Assembly (NCBI GenBank): GCA_964450955.1
Contig: CAYVFI010000009.1
Coordinates: 111,833-175,832 of the forward strand
From: CAYNWT01 sp964450955
Lineage (GTDB): Bacteria > Planctomycetota > Planctomycetia > Planctomycetales > Planctomycetaceae
DNA length: 64,000 bases
Direction of reading: 5' to 3'
This document shows, one piece after another, positions 33,312 through 42,214 of the stretch (within the stretch, counting starts at the first letter, position 1; each line of letters starts with the position of its first letter). Below the pieces are notes generated by a model that made no database searches, was not told where the DNA came from, and saw only the letters and a list, made by a program, of their open reading frames with translations. The position numbers and the translations under genes are program-made.

Positions 33312-34373
33312 TCACTTTTTCTCCGGAACGATCACACATCGAAATCCAGTGTGAAACGCTCCGGACGAAACATCGCCCTTGCCTCGCGCCGACATGCGGT
33401 AGGCCACGCAGTACGAATCGCTGCACATGAAAGAGCCACCTCGCTGGACACGTTTGATAATGTCCGGTTCCTGTGGATCAAGACTGTCCAGCGGCCCCGT
33501 AGGATTCCGCTTTGGACTGCGCTGGTAATAGTCGGGCCGATAGTAGTCCGAACACCATTCCCAGACATTGCCTGACATTTCATGCAGGCCGAACCCGTTG
33601 GCCGGGAACGAACCAACCGGTGCCGTGGTGGCGAAGCCATCGTCTTCTGTGTTCTCAACAGGAAACTTGCCCTGCCAGATGTTGTTTAACCACTTGCCGT
33701 CCGGGTTGCGTGCGTTTCCCCAGGGATACGTCCTGGACTCCAGCCCGCCCCGAGCCGCATATTCCCACTGAGCTTCCGTGGGCAGCGACTTGCCAGCCCA
33801 CTTGCAGTACGCCACGGCGTCGTCCCATGAAACGTGGACAACGGGATGGTCCATCCGATTGTCGATCGATGATTCAGGCCCTTCCGGATGTTTCCAACTC
33901 GCACCGATGATGTAATCCCACCAACTGTAAGCTCCACGAGCAGCGTCGAAGTCACTCTCTTTGAAATCCTTACGAGCACAAATGGAGCCGGGTTTGTTGT
34001 ATTCGGGTAGAATCTGTGCAGTCGCCTTCGGCGAACCTGGCTTCACTCCGCTAATGACGGGTGGCTTTTCCGCATCGGTCACATAGCCGGTTGCATCGAC
34101 GAACTCTTTGAATTGCCGGTTCGTGACTTCTTTGGCGTCCATCCAGAAGCCATCAAGCTTCACGTTGTGTTGCGGATACTCGTCCGGACCGCTGTTGTTG
34201 CTGCCCATCTGAAACTCGCCAGCGGGAACCCACACCATCCCGTTCGGAGCTGGCCCGTCGGGAGGTTCCGTTCCAGCCTGTTTTGTGTTCTTTTTGCTCG
34301 GGTCAGAAAACAAGGCGTACGCACACACGCCACCGGCGATGAGAAGGAGAATGATTGGAAGGTTAGAGCGCAT
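33312..34373 (-). CDS. Formylglycine-generating enzyme (SUMF1/FGE family), membrane-anchored
   Basis: FGE converts a Cys of sulfatases to formylglycine. The FGE-sulfatase fold is clear (NGMVWVPAGEFQMGS, DHPVVHVSWDDAVAYCKW, LPTEAQWEYAARGG, GNVWEWCSDYY). The two active-site Cys of true FGE are kept: C317 and C322 in GGSFMCSDSYC, with the same CxxxxC spacing as human C336/C341, so it is likely active rather than one of the many Cys-less relatives. An N-terminal helix (residues 5-22) anchors it outside the cytoplasm. No sulfatase gene is in the window. It is third in the operon, with 6 and 15 bp gaps to its neighbours. Confidence 0.92.
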   Translation of the reverse strand: MRSNLPIILLLIAGGVCAYALFSDPSKKNTKQAGTEPPDGPAPNGMVWVPAGEFQMGSNNSGPDEYPQHNVKLDGFWMDAKEVTNRQFKEFVDATGYVTDAEKPPVISGVKPGSPKATAQILPEYNKPGSICARKDFKESDFDAARGAYSWWDYIIGASWKHPEGPESSIDNRMDHPVVHVSWDDAVAYCKWAGKSLPTEAQWEYAARGGLESRTYPWGNARNPDGKWLNNIWQGKFPVENTEDDGFATTAPVGSFPANGFGLHEMSGNVWEWCSDYYRPDYYQRSPKRNPTGPLDSLDPQEPDIIKRVQRGGSFMCSDSYCVAYRMSARGKGDVSSGAFHTGFRCVIVPEKK

Positions 34374-34379
34374 GGTGTT

Positions 34380-35063
34380 CTAAGGCGGGGAAGACTGAAA
34401 GAATCGTCGCCGACTGAAGACGAAGATCGAAGAACAGACAAACGAGATCATAGCAAAGACTGCAAGTTGAAGCGTCTCCGCAAACCCGACGCTGACCATG
34501 ACACCTTGCAGCATGTATGAGAGCGATTTACAGGACGTCGCCGCAGCGGTTGTGAATACGGAAACCACAAGTGCGTCCCGGTAACTTCCGAGGATTGCCG
34601 AACTGAGTGCCGCGACAGTCAATGTCGCTGCCAGCCAGGGCACAATCCATACAGTCATGTCGTAAGACGGGAACAGCTGGTCCATGAATCCGCCAAGGAC
34701 GCACAAGATTGCCAGCGAGGCAGTCCATCGCCCGGACGACAGCATGCGATTAATCGATTCTCTGAAGGCATGGCCAACGAAAATCGATACCGCAGACGAC
34801 ACTGCCATGGCCAGAAGAAGATAACTCCAACCGACTTCCACGCCGACTGGACCGACGAATCCATTTGGGAAGTCCATGTTGATGAACTGCGGCAGGCCAA
34901 GTCTTATGGAAGATCCGCGGCCCGTGGTGGCGCCGCCAAGTACGCTGAGGGTGAAGAACACGACAGGTAGAATCCAGATGATTCGGCGACCAGCAGTCAG
35001 TGGTGGTCTGGTGCCACTGTCGGCGCCGGAAAGATAGGCGTACGGATTCTTAGACTTAGTCAT
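34380..35063 (-). CDS. Hypothetical membrane protein, 227 aa
   Basis: About six hydrophobic helices (residues about 28-46, 80-98, 113-130, 137-155, 160-178 and 195-213) follow a polar N-terminus. I recognise no family. It lies 10 bp after the isomerase-like gene and 6 bp before the FGE gene on the same strand, so it is translated within that operon and may work with it at the membrane. Confidence 0.75.
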   Translation of the reverse strand: MTKSKNPYAYLSGADSGTRPPLTAGRRIIWILPVVFFTLSVLGGATTGRGSSIRLGLPQFINMDFPNGFVGPVGVEVGWSYLLLAMAVSSAVSIFVGHAFRESINRMLSSGRWTASLAILCVLGGFMDQLFPSYDMTVWIVPWLAATLTVAALSSAILGSYRDALVVSVFTTAAATSCKSLSYMLQGVMVSVGFAETLQLAVFAMISFVCSSIFVFSRRRFFQSSPP

Positions 35064-35073
35064 TCCGCGAGAC

Positions 35074-35859
35074 CTACAGTGGCAACTGACTTTTCAGAAA
35101 CTCAATCCCGTTTTGAATATCATCGGCTTTGCGCGAGCCGGTGATTCGTTCGACTGACATCCAGCCGGCGAATTTTCCTTCACCCAGCATGACAGTCAGT
35201 TCCAGCCATGGAACCCTGCCCTGCCCGATAGGCACTTCAATGCTGGAATTGTCTGCGGCAACCGCCGAATCAGTCGCTCGCACGTGACGAACCAGTTTGT
35301 GCAGAGCCGAATAGTCGCTCTGTGCTTCACGACCTGCAGCGATCGCGGCGGCCGGATCGAAGTCGATCCCCAGCGGACCGGTATCGATGCTGTGCAGTAG
35401 ATTAAGCAGTTCGTCCGGGGCCGAACTGCCGGACCGCAGGCACAGCGTCGTGCCAACATGGTTGCCGTGTGTGGCGAGTTCCGTCAGCACCTCAACCAGA
35501 GTCTCATAGTCTTTCGAATCGGCTTCGGGGATGGGCCCCGCCGACAACGTCAGCACATCGGTTCCCAACTGCCGAGTGAACTCCATCGCGCCGCGAATCG
35601 CGCTGACTCTCTTGTCCAGATTTGCAGCCTCGTACAACGCGCTGCGTGTGGGGAGAAACGTTGATGCCAGTTGCAGATTGTGCTGACCAATCGAATGCAG
35701 AAGCTGCCGTCGGCCCGTCTCAGACAGCTCGCGCGCCTTAAGTTCGTGGCGCACATCCAGCTGAATGCCGTCGGCCTGCATTTTGGCGGCAGCGGTAATC
35801 GCCTTGCGAAGAGGCATTGCAAGGCAGCGAGTGGCAACGGCTTGTTTGAACGCGAACAT
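35074..35859 (-). CDS. Sugar phosphate isomerase/epimerase-like TIM-barrel protein
   Basis: A 261-residue xylose-isomerase-like TIM barrel (AP endonuclease 2 superfamily). ADGIQLDVRHELKARELSE and STFLPTRSALYEAANLDKRV resemble strands 2 and 3; a LGIDFDPAAAIAAG block and a final GWMSVERI.G follow. Some usual metal ligands are not clearly visible, so the substrate and activity are unsure. It is the first gene of a four-gene operon with the FGE and DUF2079 genes. Confidence 0.75.
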   Translation of the reverse strand: MFAFKQAVATRCLAMPLRKAITAAAKMQADGIQLDVRHELKARELSETGRRQLLHSIGQHNLQLASTFLPTRSALYEAANLDKRVSAIRGAMEFTRQLGTDVLTLSAGPIPEADSKDYETLVEVLTELATHGNHVGTTLCLRSGSSAPDELLNLLHSIDTGPLGIDFDPAAAIAAGREAQSDYSALHKLVRHVRATDSAVAADNSSIEVPIGQGRVPWLELTVMLGEGKFAGWMSVERITGSRKADDIQNGIEFLKSQLPL

Positions 35860-36025
35860 CGGTGGTCTCGGAGAATGACAGAACCTTTATCTTAGTGGTC
35901 GTGTCGGGATTGGGCTACGGGTTGCCTGGTGCTTCGTTGGATTCCGATGTGGACTCGGGTCCGCACCACCCCTACGAAACCCAGAGGCCTCACGCTACAT
36001 TCTCCCAAACATTCACGAGGGACTC

Positions 36026-36814
36026 ATGACGACTATTAAAGAAATATCGGCATTCCTGGATCGGTTTGCTCCACTAAGCTTGGCCGAAGACTGGGACAAC
36101 GTGGGCTTGTTGCTTGGCGACGATGCCGCGACCGTGGACCGCGTGCTGACGTGTCTCACACTGACGGAAGATGTTGCCGACGAGGCGATTTCAACCGGCG
36201 CGAAGATGATTGTGAGTCATCACCCGATCCTGTTCCGCAAGATTCAGCGAATCACGGCAAGCAATGTGGAAGGTCGTATGTTACTGAAGCTTGTGGCGAA
36301 TGGCGTCGCGGTCTACAGCCCGCACACTGGCTATGACAGCGCGTCGGGTGGGATCAATCAGCAACTCGCAGAAACGCTGGGCCTGCAATCGATCGCGCCG
36401 ATTCGGGAACTCGAAGCGGAACCAACGTCAGGTTCCGGGCGCTGCGGCGATCTGTCTTCAGAGATGAGTCTTACTGACTTCATCGATCATGTGAAATCGG
36501 CGCTCAATCTGGACAAGCTGCAGTTCGTGAGCGGTGATGGTCGAACCATCAAACGTGCTGGCGTTGCCTGCGGTTCGGCGGCTGAATTCCTTGGTGATGC
36601 GGGCCGCAAAGGTTGCGACGTATTGGTCACGGGGGAGGCTCGGTTCCACGGTTTGCTGGAAGCCAGAGCCAGCGGCATCGCGATGGTTCTGCTTGGTCAC
36701 TTCGCCAGCGAACGCCCCGCGATGGAACACATGGCTGAAGTCATTGCTGCCGAGTTTCCCGGCACCACAGTCGAAGCCAGCAAGTCGGAATCCGATCCGT
36801 TGGAGTGGGCGTAA
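36026..36814 (+). CDS. Nif3-like dinuclear metal centre protein
   Basis: Nif3/YbgI family: EDWDNVGLLLGD near residue 21, the metal-binding VSHHPILF near 63, YSPHTGYDSASGGINQQLAETLGL near 96, and a C-terminal LGHFASERPAMEHM. The bacterial protein is a toroidal hexamer with two metal ions per subunit and is proposed to act as a hydrolase, but its role is not settled. GAGGGACTC precedes the ATG. Its stop codon overlaps the start of the DUF983 gene by one base. Confidence 0.93.
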   Translation: MTTIKEISAFLDRFAPLSLAEDWDNVGLLLGDDAATVDRVLTCLTLTEDVADEAISTGAKMIVSHHPILFRKIQRITASNVEGRMLLKLVANGVAVYSPHTGYDSASGGINQQLAETLGLQSIAPIRELEAEPTSGSGRCGDLSSEMSLTDFIDHVKSALNLDKLQFVSGDGRTIKRAGVACGSAAEFLGDAGRKGCDVLVTGEARFHGLLEARASGIAMVLLGHFASERPAMEHMAEVIAAEFPGTTVEASKSESDPLEWA

Positions 36815-37176
36815 TGTCCAAACACCAAATGTCACTCGGAACCGCACTTCCCAACGCACTAAGATTGCGCTGCCCGCGTTGTGGTCAGGGCAAGTTGTTT
36901 GCGAAGTTCATCACGATGGAGAAGACCTGCGACGGTTGCCAGTTGGATATCGCGAAGACTCCGGGTTACTACCTCGGCTCCACCTACATCAACTACGGCT
37001 TCACCACCGTGATTTGCATGGTCACATACATGAGTCTGCGATTTGGTGCTGGTTACGAAAGCAAAACGCTTATCGCTCCGTTTGTGGTGTTCCTGGTGGG
37101 GTTCCCCCTTCTGTTCTTCCGCCACGCACGGGCCCTGTGGCTGATGATGGACACGTTGATCGATCGTCCGGAGTAG
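36814..37176 (+). CDS. DUF983 small membrane protein with zinc ribbon
   Basis: An N-terminal four-Cys motif (CPRCGQG...CDGCQLD) is followed by two membrane helices, which is the DUF983 layout. The ATG at 36814 overlaps the Nif3 stop (TAATG) and has GGAG eight bases upstream, so the two genes are coupled. The function is unknown. Confidence 0.88.
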   Translation: MSKHQMSLGTALPNALRLRCPRCGQGKLFAKFITMEKTCDGCQLDIAKTPGYYLGSTYINYGFTTVICMVTYMSLRFGAGYESKTLIAPFVVFLVGFPLLFFRHARALWLMMDTLIDRPE

Positions 37177-37190
37177 ACATGCGGCGATGC

Positions 37191-37368
37191 GGCACTGACG
37201 TGCCCTTCCCCCGCGGGGACTTTAGATTCTCTGCCTCCGACTTTACGTCGGGGGTTTAGCGGCTTCTGCACTACATCAGTACTGCTGATCGGTTCCGTCC
37301 AGTTCCGTAGTGCAAAAGCCGTGGACCCACCGATGTGAAATCGGTGGGGGAAGGGCAAGGTCAGTGCC
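37191..37368. repeat. Hairpin-rich 178-bp element with 20-bp terminal inverted repeats
   Basis: The ends are GGCACTGAC-GT-GCCCTTCCCCC (37191-37212) and GGGGGAAGGGC-AAG-GTCAGTGCC (37346-37368): 20 paired bases, interrupted only at the 2/3-base joints. Inside are CCTCCGAC/GTCGGGGG (37234-37254), a 14-bp pair GGCTTCTGCACTAC/GTAGTGCAAAAGCC (37261-37274 with 37307-37320), ATCAG/CTGAT, and CCCACCGAT/ATCGGTGGG (37326-37348). No open frame is convincing. It may be a MITE, a REP-like element or a structured RNA. The stretch 37177-37503 holds nothing else recognised. Confidence 0.75.
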
Positions 37369-37503
37369 ATCCGGCCCCGCCCAACGGGCTTGTCCAGTGA
37401 GCGACAGCATGGAGTCTGCTTCACCGAGACTAGTTTGAGTATTGCTCCTTGAATCTGCTCACGTACCATTCCATCAACGGGACTCAAAGAGTGGGAGTGA
37501 TGG

Positions 37504-38595
37504 ATGAAACCTCGCCTGCGGACGATCGCGTTTTGCTGCCTCGCAATTCTGCTGGTGCTTGTCGGATGGATTATCACGCCATGGTTGGTATCTGAGATCC
37601 CGCACGAGGTCGTCGTAAGTTCATTCGCCCAGACACAGAACCGTCTGCCGGATGCCAAAAGGTCTGACTATTGGCGCCCAAAAAGTGGAGCGCCCGCGAA
37701 GGTCGTGGACCCGAGTCAACAAGATTCGGAGTTGTACGAGGCTGTGGGCGATGCAGATCGTGCAAGGATAGAGCTGCTGCTTGAGAAAGGCGCGAATCCG
37801 AACAGCCAGTGTTTCGGGGAGTCACCGTTGGGGTTTGCCTCTCGGCTGGCAGCTGATTCGGACACGTACGAGGGACGGTCAACCCGGGTTGACGAAGTGA
37901 TGGGGGAGATGAACGAGTCGCTGTATCGGCCGTCCCCTAAGGATTGGGCTTCAATCAGAGACTTGCTGTTAGAGCGAGGAGCGGAAGAGACACTTGAGAC
38001 TGCTTCGATCGCTGGCAATGTGACATTCATCCAAAACGCGATTGCGATCCATAAGCCAGAGAGTTCCATTGAACTCCGGGAAGCTTTACTGGTGGCCGCA
38101 CGGTATGGTCAGGTCGGTGTTGTGAAGAAACTGGTTGATGCTGGGGTTCCAACACGAATACGTTCTTACTCAGGCGCTCCACTGTTGTCTCTGGCCGCGG
38201 CGCATCCTCAGGTGTTGAAAGTCCTGCTTGATGCGGATCCCGAGTTGCTACACGGTCGACTCAATTGGCCGGCAATCTCTTACATGGGTGTCCGGTTTCC
38301 GAATGAAGGGGCAACGCCTTTGCACTTCGCAGCCGCGTACGGGTCCATCGAATCCACTCAGCTGCTGTTGGACCACGGAGCAGATCTCAATGCCGTGGAT
38401 GAATGTGGCGTTACGCCTTTTCTGGTCGCGTGCAGTGTGGCGCAGAAAGATCAGATTGAGCTTCTCGCTCGATTAGGTGCCGTTGTGCATCCGAAACGTG
38501 CGTGGGAAATGCTAGGCAGTATTTCCGGCGGGCGGCAACAAGAAGCCGAAGCCGGGTTGCAACTGGAGAAGCTGGGGATTGCTAAGCCAACGTAG
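37504..38595 (+). CDS. Membrane-anchored ankyrin-repeat protein
   Basis: One N-terminal hydrophobic helix (residues 8-27) anchors a mostly periplasmic or cytoplasmic repeat domain. Ankyrin units are visible as ELYEAVGDADRARIELLLEKGANPN, GATPLHFAAAYGSIESTQLLLDHGADLNAVDE and weaker ones between them (about residues 75-335). Ankyrin repeats bind proteins; the partner is unknown. It lies directly after the structured repeat at 37191-37368. Confidence 0.85.
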   Translation: MKPRLRTIAFCCLAILLVLVGWIITPWLVSEIPHEVVVSSFAQTQNRLPDAKRSDYWRPKSGAPAKVVDPSQQDSELYEAVGDADRARIELLLEKGANPNSQCFGESPLGFASRLAADSDTYEGRSTRVDEVMGEMNESLYRPSPKDWASIRDLLLERGAEETLETASIAGNVTFIQNAIAIHKPESSIELREALLVAARYGQVGVVKKLVDAGVPTRIRSYSGAPLLSLAAAHPQVLKVLLDADPELLHGRLNWPAISYMGVRFPNEGATPLHFAAAYGSIESTQLLLDHGADLNAVDECGVTPFLVACSVAQKDQIELLARLGAVVHPKRAWEMLGSISGGRQQEAEAGLQLEKLGIAKPT

Positions 38596-38700
38596 CAGGC
38601 TCTCGACCCATCAGCCTTCGCGTTAGCTTTCAGGCGCAGGCGTGCGTGTTCGTGGCATTCTTGGATCGACTGTCGTTGACGGCGCTGAGTCCTACCTGCG

Positions 38701-39183
38701 TCAGTCGCCTTCAGGCGGTACGGTCCATGTTCGTGACAGACATTCACCGTACAGGTACGAGACCCAACGGTCAAAGTCTCGGAACACCAGTTGCGAGTTC
38801 TCTACGGCAGCTTCGCGTGATTCGTACTCACTCCCAATGCTCAGGTTGAAAATCGTGTCGTTGCGGAGATCGATCACCCACGCATCGCCATCGGAGATTC
38901 CGGTCCAATATGTCAGGCCAAACAGGTTCAGTTCGGTGTGATAGTAAATCGGAGCGTATTCAGTTTGGTATTCGAGCAAGTCGGTTGGTGGCATCAGTTT
39001 CACCACTCCGATATCAACAAACCGCCGCGGTGTGATGAGTGTCAGGAATTGGACGAGTTCATCCGATGGCCTAACGGAGTAGAGCTTCCAGATTGGTTCC
39101 AGATCCGCCGGGCTGCAGCCGAATTGGCGTTTGCTAGTGCTCAGGTGCCGAACCAATCGAATTAGTCGCTCTGCAGATCGCAT
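38701..39183 (-). CDS. SMI1/KNR4 (SUKH)-like protein
   Basis: A 160-residue soluble protein. The pattern of PADLEPIWKLYSVRPSDELVQFL, then the FGLTYWTGISDGDAWVIDLRND segment and FRDFDRWVSYLYG resembles the SUKH fold. SUKH proteins often act as immunity proteins in contact-dependent or polymorphic toxin systems, but no toxin gene is adjacent here. The family assignment is by pattern only. It lies 12 bp downstream of glyA on the same strand. Confidence 0.6.
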   Translation of the reverse strand: MRSAERLIRLVRHLSTSKRQFGCSPADLEPIWKLYSVRPSDELVQFLTLITPRRFVDIGVVKLMPPTDLLEYQTEYAPIYYHTELNLFGLTYWTGISDGDAWVIDLRNDTIFNLSIGSEYESREAAVENSQLVFRDFDRWVSYLYGECLSRTWTVPPEGD

Positions 39184-39195
39184 CGCGCCTGGCGT

Positions 39196-40455
39196 CTAGC
39201 CGATACCCGGTACTGGGAACGCTGACGCGAACTCGGCAATTTCGCCGCTGACTTTTGTTGTGACGGCTTCGTTTTCCGGGTCGGCCAGAACTTCCAAGAT
39301 CCACGCGCCGACGCGTTTCATTTCGTCTTCTTTCATACCGCGTGTGGTAAGGGCGGCGGTGCCGATGCGAATACCGCTCGGGTCCATCGGCTTGCGTTTG
39401 TCGAACGGGATCATGTTCTTGTTGACCGTGATGCCGGCTTTGTCGAGGCCCTTCTCGGCGATCTTGCCGGTCTGGCCAATGGATGTCACGTCGCACAGCA
39501 TCAGGTGGTTGTCAGTTCCTCCGCTGGCCAGGCTAATGCCGCCGGCGACCAGGACTTCGGCCAGTGCCTGAGCGTTGTTGATGACCTGTTGGCCGTAGAC
39601 TTTGAAGTCAGGCTGCAGTGCTTCGCCAAAGCAGATGGCCTTGGCTGCGACGATGTGACATAGCGGTCCGCCTTGCAGGCCGGGGAACACGCTGCGGTCG
39701 ATGTCTTTGGCGTATTCCTTCTTGCACAACACGATTCCGGAACGCGGTCCGCGAAGAGTCTTGTGCGTCGTGGATGTCACGAAATCGGCGCACTCAACGG
39801 GGTTGTTGTGAACTCCGGCGGCGACCAGCCCGGAGTAGTGAGCCATGTCGACCATGAATTTTGCTCCAACGCTGGCTGCGATCTCAGCAAACTTCGGATG
39901 GTCAATCTCGCGCGGGTACGCGCTGGCTCCGGCGACGATGAGCTTTGGTTTGTGTTCTTTGGCGAGAGCCGCGACTTGGTCGAAATCCAGGCGATGGTCT
40001 GATTCGCGGACACCGTAGTGCACGACATTGTATAGTTGGCCTGAGAAGTTCAGGTGCATGCCGTGGGTGAGGTGGCCACCGTGAGCCAGGTCCATGGCGA
40101 GAACCGTGTCGCCTGGTTTGATGAGCGTGAAGTATGCGGCCATGTTCGCCTGTGAACCGGCGTGCGGCTGGACGTTGGCGTGTTCGGCTCCGAATAGCTT
40201 GCACGCCCGATCGCGAGCCAGCGTTTCGACATCATCGACAACTTCACAACCGCCGTAGTAGCGGCGTCCGGGGTAGCCTTCGGCGTACTTGTTGGTGAGC
40301 ACGGTTCCAGCCGCTTCCATGATGGCCGCGCTGGTGTAGTTTTCAGAGGCGATGAGTTCCAGCCCGTTAACCTGGCGAACTTCTTCGGCTTGAACGGCGG
40401 CGAAAATCTCGGGATCGGCTTGTTTGAGCACAGAGTTGTCCTGAACGATTGACAT
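39196..40455 (-). CDS. glyA: Serine hydroxymethyltransferase
   Basis: PLP enzyme that converts serine to glycine and charges tetrahydrofolate with a one-carbon unit. The PLP-lysine is in TTHKTLRGPR, and NKYAEGYPGRRYYGGCE and VQPHAGSQANMA are family signatures. The 419-residue length is typical. It is divergent from the BRCT-MerR-TPR gene, with about 100 bp between the starts. Confidence 0.97.
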   Translation of the reverse strand: MSIVQDNSVLKQADPEIFAAVQAEEVRQVNGLELIASENYTSAAIMEAAGTVLTNKYAEGYPGRRYYGGCEVVDDVETLARDRACKLFGAEHANVQPHAGSQANMAAYFTLIKPGDTVLAMDLAHGGHLTHGMHLNFSGQLYNVVHYGVRESDHRLDFDQVAALAKEHKPKLIVAGASAYPREIDHPKFAEIAASVGAKFMVDMAHYSGLVAAGVHNNPVECADFVTSTTHKTLRGPRSGIVLCKKEYAKDIDRSVFPGLQGGPLCHIVAAKAICFGEALQPDFKVYGQQVINNAQALAEVLVAGGISLASGGTDNHLMLCDVTSIGQTGKIAEKGLDKAGITVNKNMIPFDKRKPMDPSGIRIGTAALTTRGMKEDEMKRVGAWILEVLADPENEAVTTKVSGEIAEFASAFPVPGIG

Positions 40456-40559
40456 CGGAAGGCTCCGACTGATGATTGGTATCCAGCAGCGCCAGATTTA
40501 CTAACGCTCAAAGGGAAGTTATAGCTTCCCCATGCCATATTCCAGTGCCCGGACGCACG

Positions 40560-41816
40560 ATGTCTGAAACCATTGCCAGCAGCCCATGTTTGCAGGGAGA
40601 ACGTGTAGCGTTTACCGGCACGTTGGCTTCAATGACGCACAAGGAGGCGTCTGATCTGGTCGAGGCGAACGGCGGAACACCGATGACGTCCGTGAGTGGT
40701 CAGACGACAATCCTTGTGGTCGGCGACGAAGGCTGGCCGTTGGAAGCGGATGGAAAAACGTCTCGGAAACTGGAGTTCGTGGAAGCTCAGCTGGCGTCCG
40801 GTCATGAAGTGAAAGTGCTGGACGAATCTGCATGGTTGCATCTGGTTGGGTTGGCCGATCGCGATGCCGTCAACAAATCGTACACGCCGGCGATGCTAAG
40901 CCAGTTGCTGAACGTGAGTGTCGGTTCCATCCGCCGCTGGGAACGCCTTGGATTGATTCGCGCCGTGCGGAAGGTTCATCGGTTGCCGTACTTTGATTTC
41001 CAGGAAGTCGCCAACGCTCGGCGGATGTCGGAGTTGTTGTTGCAGGGAGTTTCGGCCGAACAGATCCAGCAAAGCCTCGCGAAGATTAGCAAGACATTGC
41101 CGGGAACCGATCGCCCGTTGGCTCAGTTAGACATTCTGGTCCAGGATTCGGAACTCGTTTTGCGTGACGAACGCGGCATCATGGAGGCGGTGAGTGGCCA
41201 GCGGTTGCTGGACTTCGATGGTGAATCAACATCGGCGGCGACTGACGATGATGAAGTTGTGGAATCGATTGCGTTCCCAACGAAGGACGAGGAACCGGAT
41301 ACGCGGGTGTCGTGGACTGCCGAAGAATGGTTCTACGAAGGCTGCCGGTTGTCTGATTGTCTGGAAGCCGAAGCGGCTGTCGAAGCGTTTCGCATGGCGC
41401 TGATGGCGCATGGGTCAGCGGTTCGCGCCGTCGCGCGGTTTGACGCTGAACCCAGCCCGCATCCTGCTGAGATTAGCTTCTATCTGGCGGATGCTTTGTA
41501 TCGATGCGGCCGAGTCGAAGCGGCGATCGAACGGTATTACTCAGCGGTAGAACACGACCCGCACTATTTGGAGGCGTGGATTCAGCTTGGCTGCTTGCTG
41601 GCCGAGCAAGGTTCTCCCGAACGCGCGATTGAGGCGTTCCGGATTGCGTTGGATGTGCACCCGGATTATCCGGACGCGAATCTGCACATCGCGAACGTCT
41701 ACGAAGAACTCGGCGACCTGAAGTCAGCGCGCGAGCACTGGGCACGGTACCTGGAGTTCGACAGTCGCGGACCGTGGGCTGAGCACGCTCGGCAGCGCTT
41801 GGCAGGGACTGAGTAG
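40560..41816 (+). CDS. Fusion of BRCT, MerR-type HTH and TPR domains
   Basis: A 418-residue protein with three parts: a BRCT domain (about 10-97; GERVAFTGTLASMTHKEASDLVEANGG, then the hydrophobic ILVVGDEG strand), a MerR-type helix-turn-helix (about 108-175; SYTPAMLSQLLNVSVGSIRRWERLGLI.AVRKVHRLPYFDFQEV) and TPR units (about 285-415; e.g. LEAWIQLGCLLAEQGSPERAIEAFRIALDVHPDYPDANLHIANVYEELGD). A variable acidic linker joins the last two. The ATG at 40560 opens the BRCT domain correctly; the longer frame at 40476 adds unrelated residues. It could be a DNA-binding regulator with a protein-interaction arm. The target is unknown. Confidence 0.87.
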   Translation: MSETIASSPCLQGERVAFTGTLASMTHKEASDLVEANGGTPMTSVSGQTTILVVGDEGWPLEADGKTSRKLEFVEAQLASGHEVKVLDESAWLHLVGLADRDAVNKSYTPAMLSQLLNVSVGSIRRWERLGLIRAVRKVHRLPYFDFQEVANARRMSELLLQGVSAEQIQQSLAKISKTLPGTDRPLAQLDILVQDSELVLRDERGIMEAVSGQRLLDFDGESTSAATDDDEVVESIAFPTKDEEPDTRVSWTAEEWFYEGCRLSDCLEAEAAVEAFRMALMAHGSAVRAVARFDAEPSPHPAEISFYLADALYRCGRVEAAIERYYSAVEHDPHYLEAWIQLGCLLAEQGSPERAIEAFRIALDVHPDYPDANLHIANVYEELGDLKSAREHWARYLEFDSRGPWAEHARQRLAGTE

Positions 41817-41824
41817 CGCCGCTT

Positions 41825-41920
41825 GAAGCCCGGCATCTTCGCCTCCACAGTTCGCAGCCGGATAAGTGAACGCGTCTTTTATTTCGAAGTGGGTTGAACA
41901 GCCACCCGATGCCGGGCTTC
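41825..41920. repeat. 13-bp perfect inverted repeat between convergent genes
   Basis: GAAGCCCGGCATC (41825-41837) and GATGCCGGGCTTC (41908-41920) are perfect inverted copies 70 bp apart, between the BRCT-MerR-TPR gene and the small membrane protein gene. It could form a long hairpin or be a dispersed element. Confidence 0.6.
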
Positions 41921-41986
41921 GGTGTGTTGGGAAGCCTATCGGTATCGCTGACGTCGGGGTTTATGCTGTCGAAGGACCGACGCCAA

Positions 41987-42214
41987 TCAGTGATCGGTTT
42001 CCGCAGCAGGAGCGGCCTTGGCTTCGGCTCGTTCGGCGGTGTCGCTGAAGGTCCACCATGCGACCAATGACATTGCGACAACGGTGTAGGCGAAGAACAG
42101 TGTCAACATCTTGCCAATCGCGCTTCCGGCTACGACATCGTCGGCGGCGAACTGCTTGAGGTCGTCGCGAGAAAATAGATCCTGGTCGTTTGCTGGTGCG
42201 GTGGTCTCTGACAT
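41987..42214 (-). CDS. Small single-pass membrane protein, 75 aa
   Basis: A short polar N-terminus with several acidic residues is followed by one clear membrane helix (about 36-55, MLTLFFAYTVVAMSLVAWW) and an Ala-rich tail. No family is recognised. The open frame and composition support a real gene, but the short length leaves doubt. Confidence 0.6.
   Translation of the reverse strand: MSETTAPANDQDLFSRDDLKQFAADDVVAGSAIGKMLTLFFAYTVVAMSLVAWWTFSDTAERAEAKAAPAAETDH

Noticed and set aside
37191..37368. A CRISPR array or tRNA cluster
   Set aside because: The hairpins differ in sequence and spacing, there are no spacers and no cloverleaf or CCA end.
41473..42081. A 202-codon minus-strand frame opposite the TPR region
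   Set aside because: It is antisense to the TPR repeats and rich in Arg/Pro/Ser, typical of shadow frames in GC-rich DNA.
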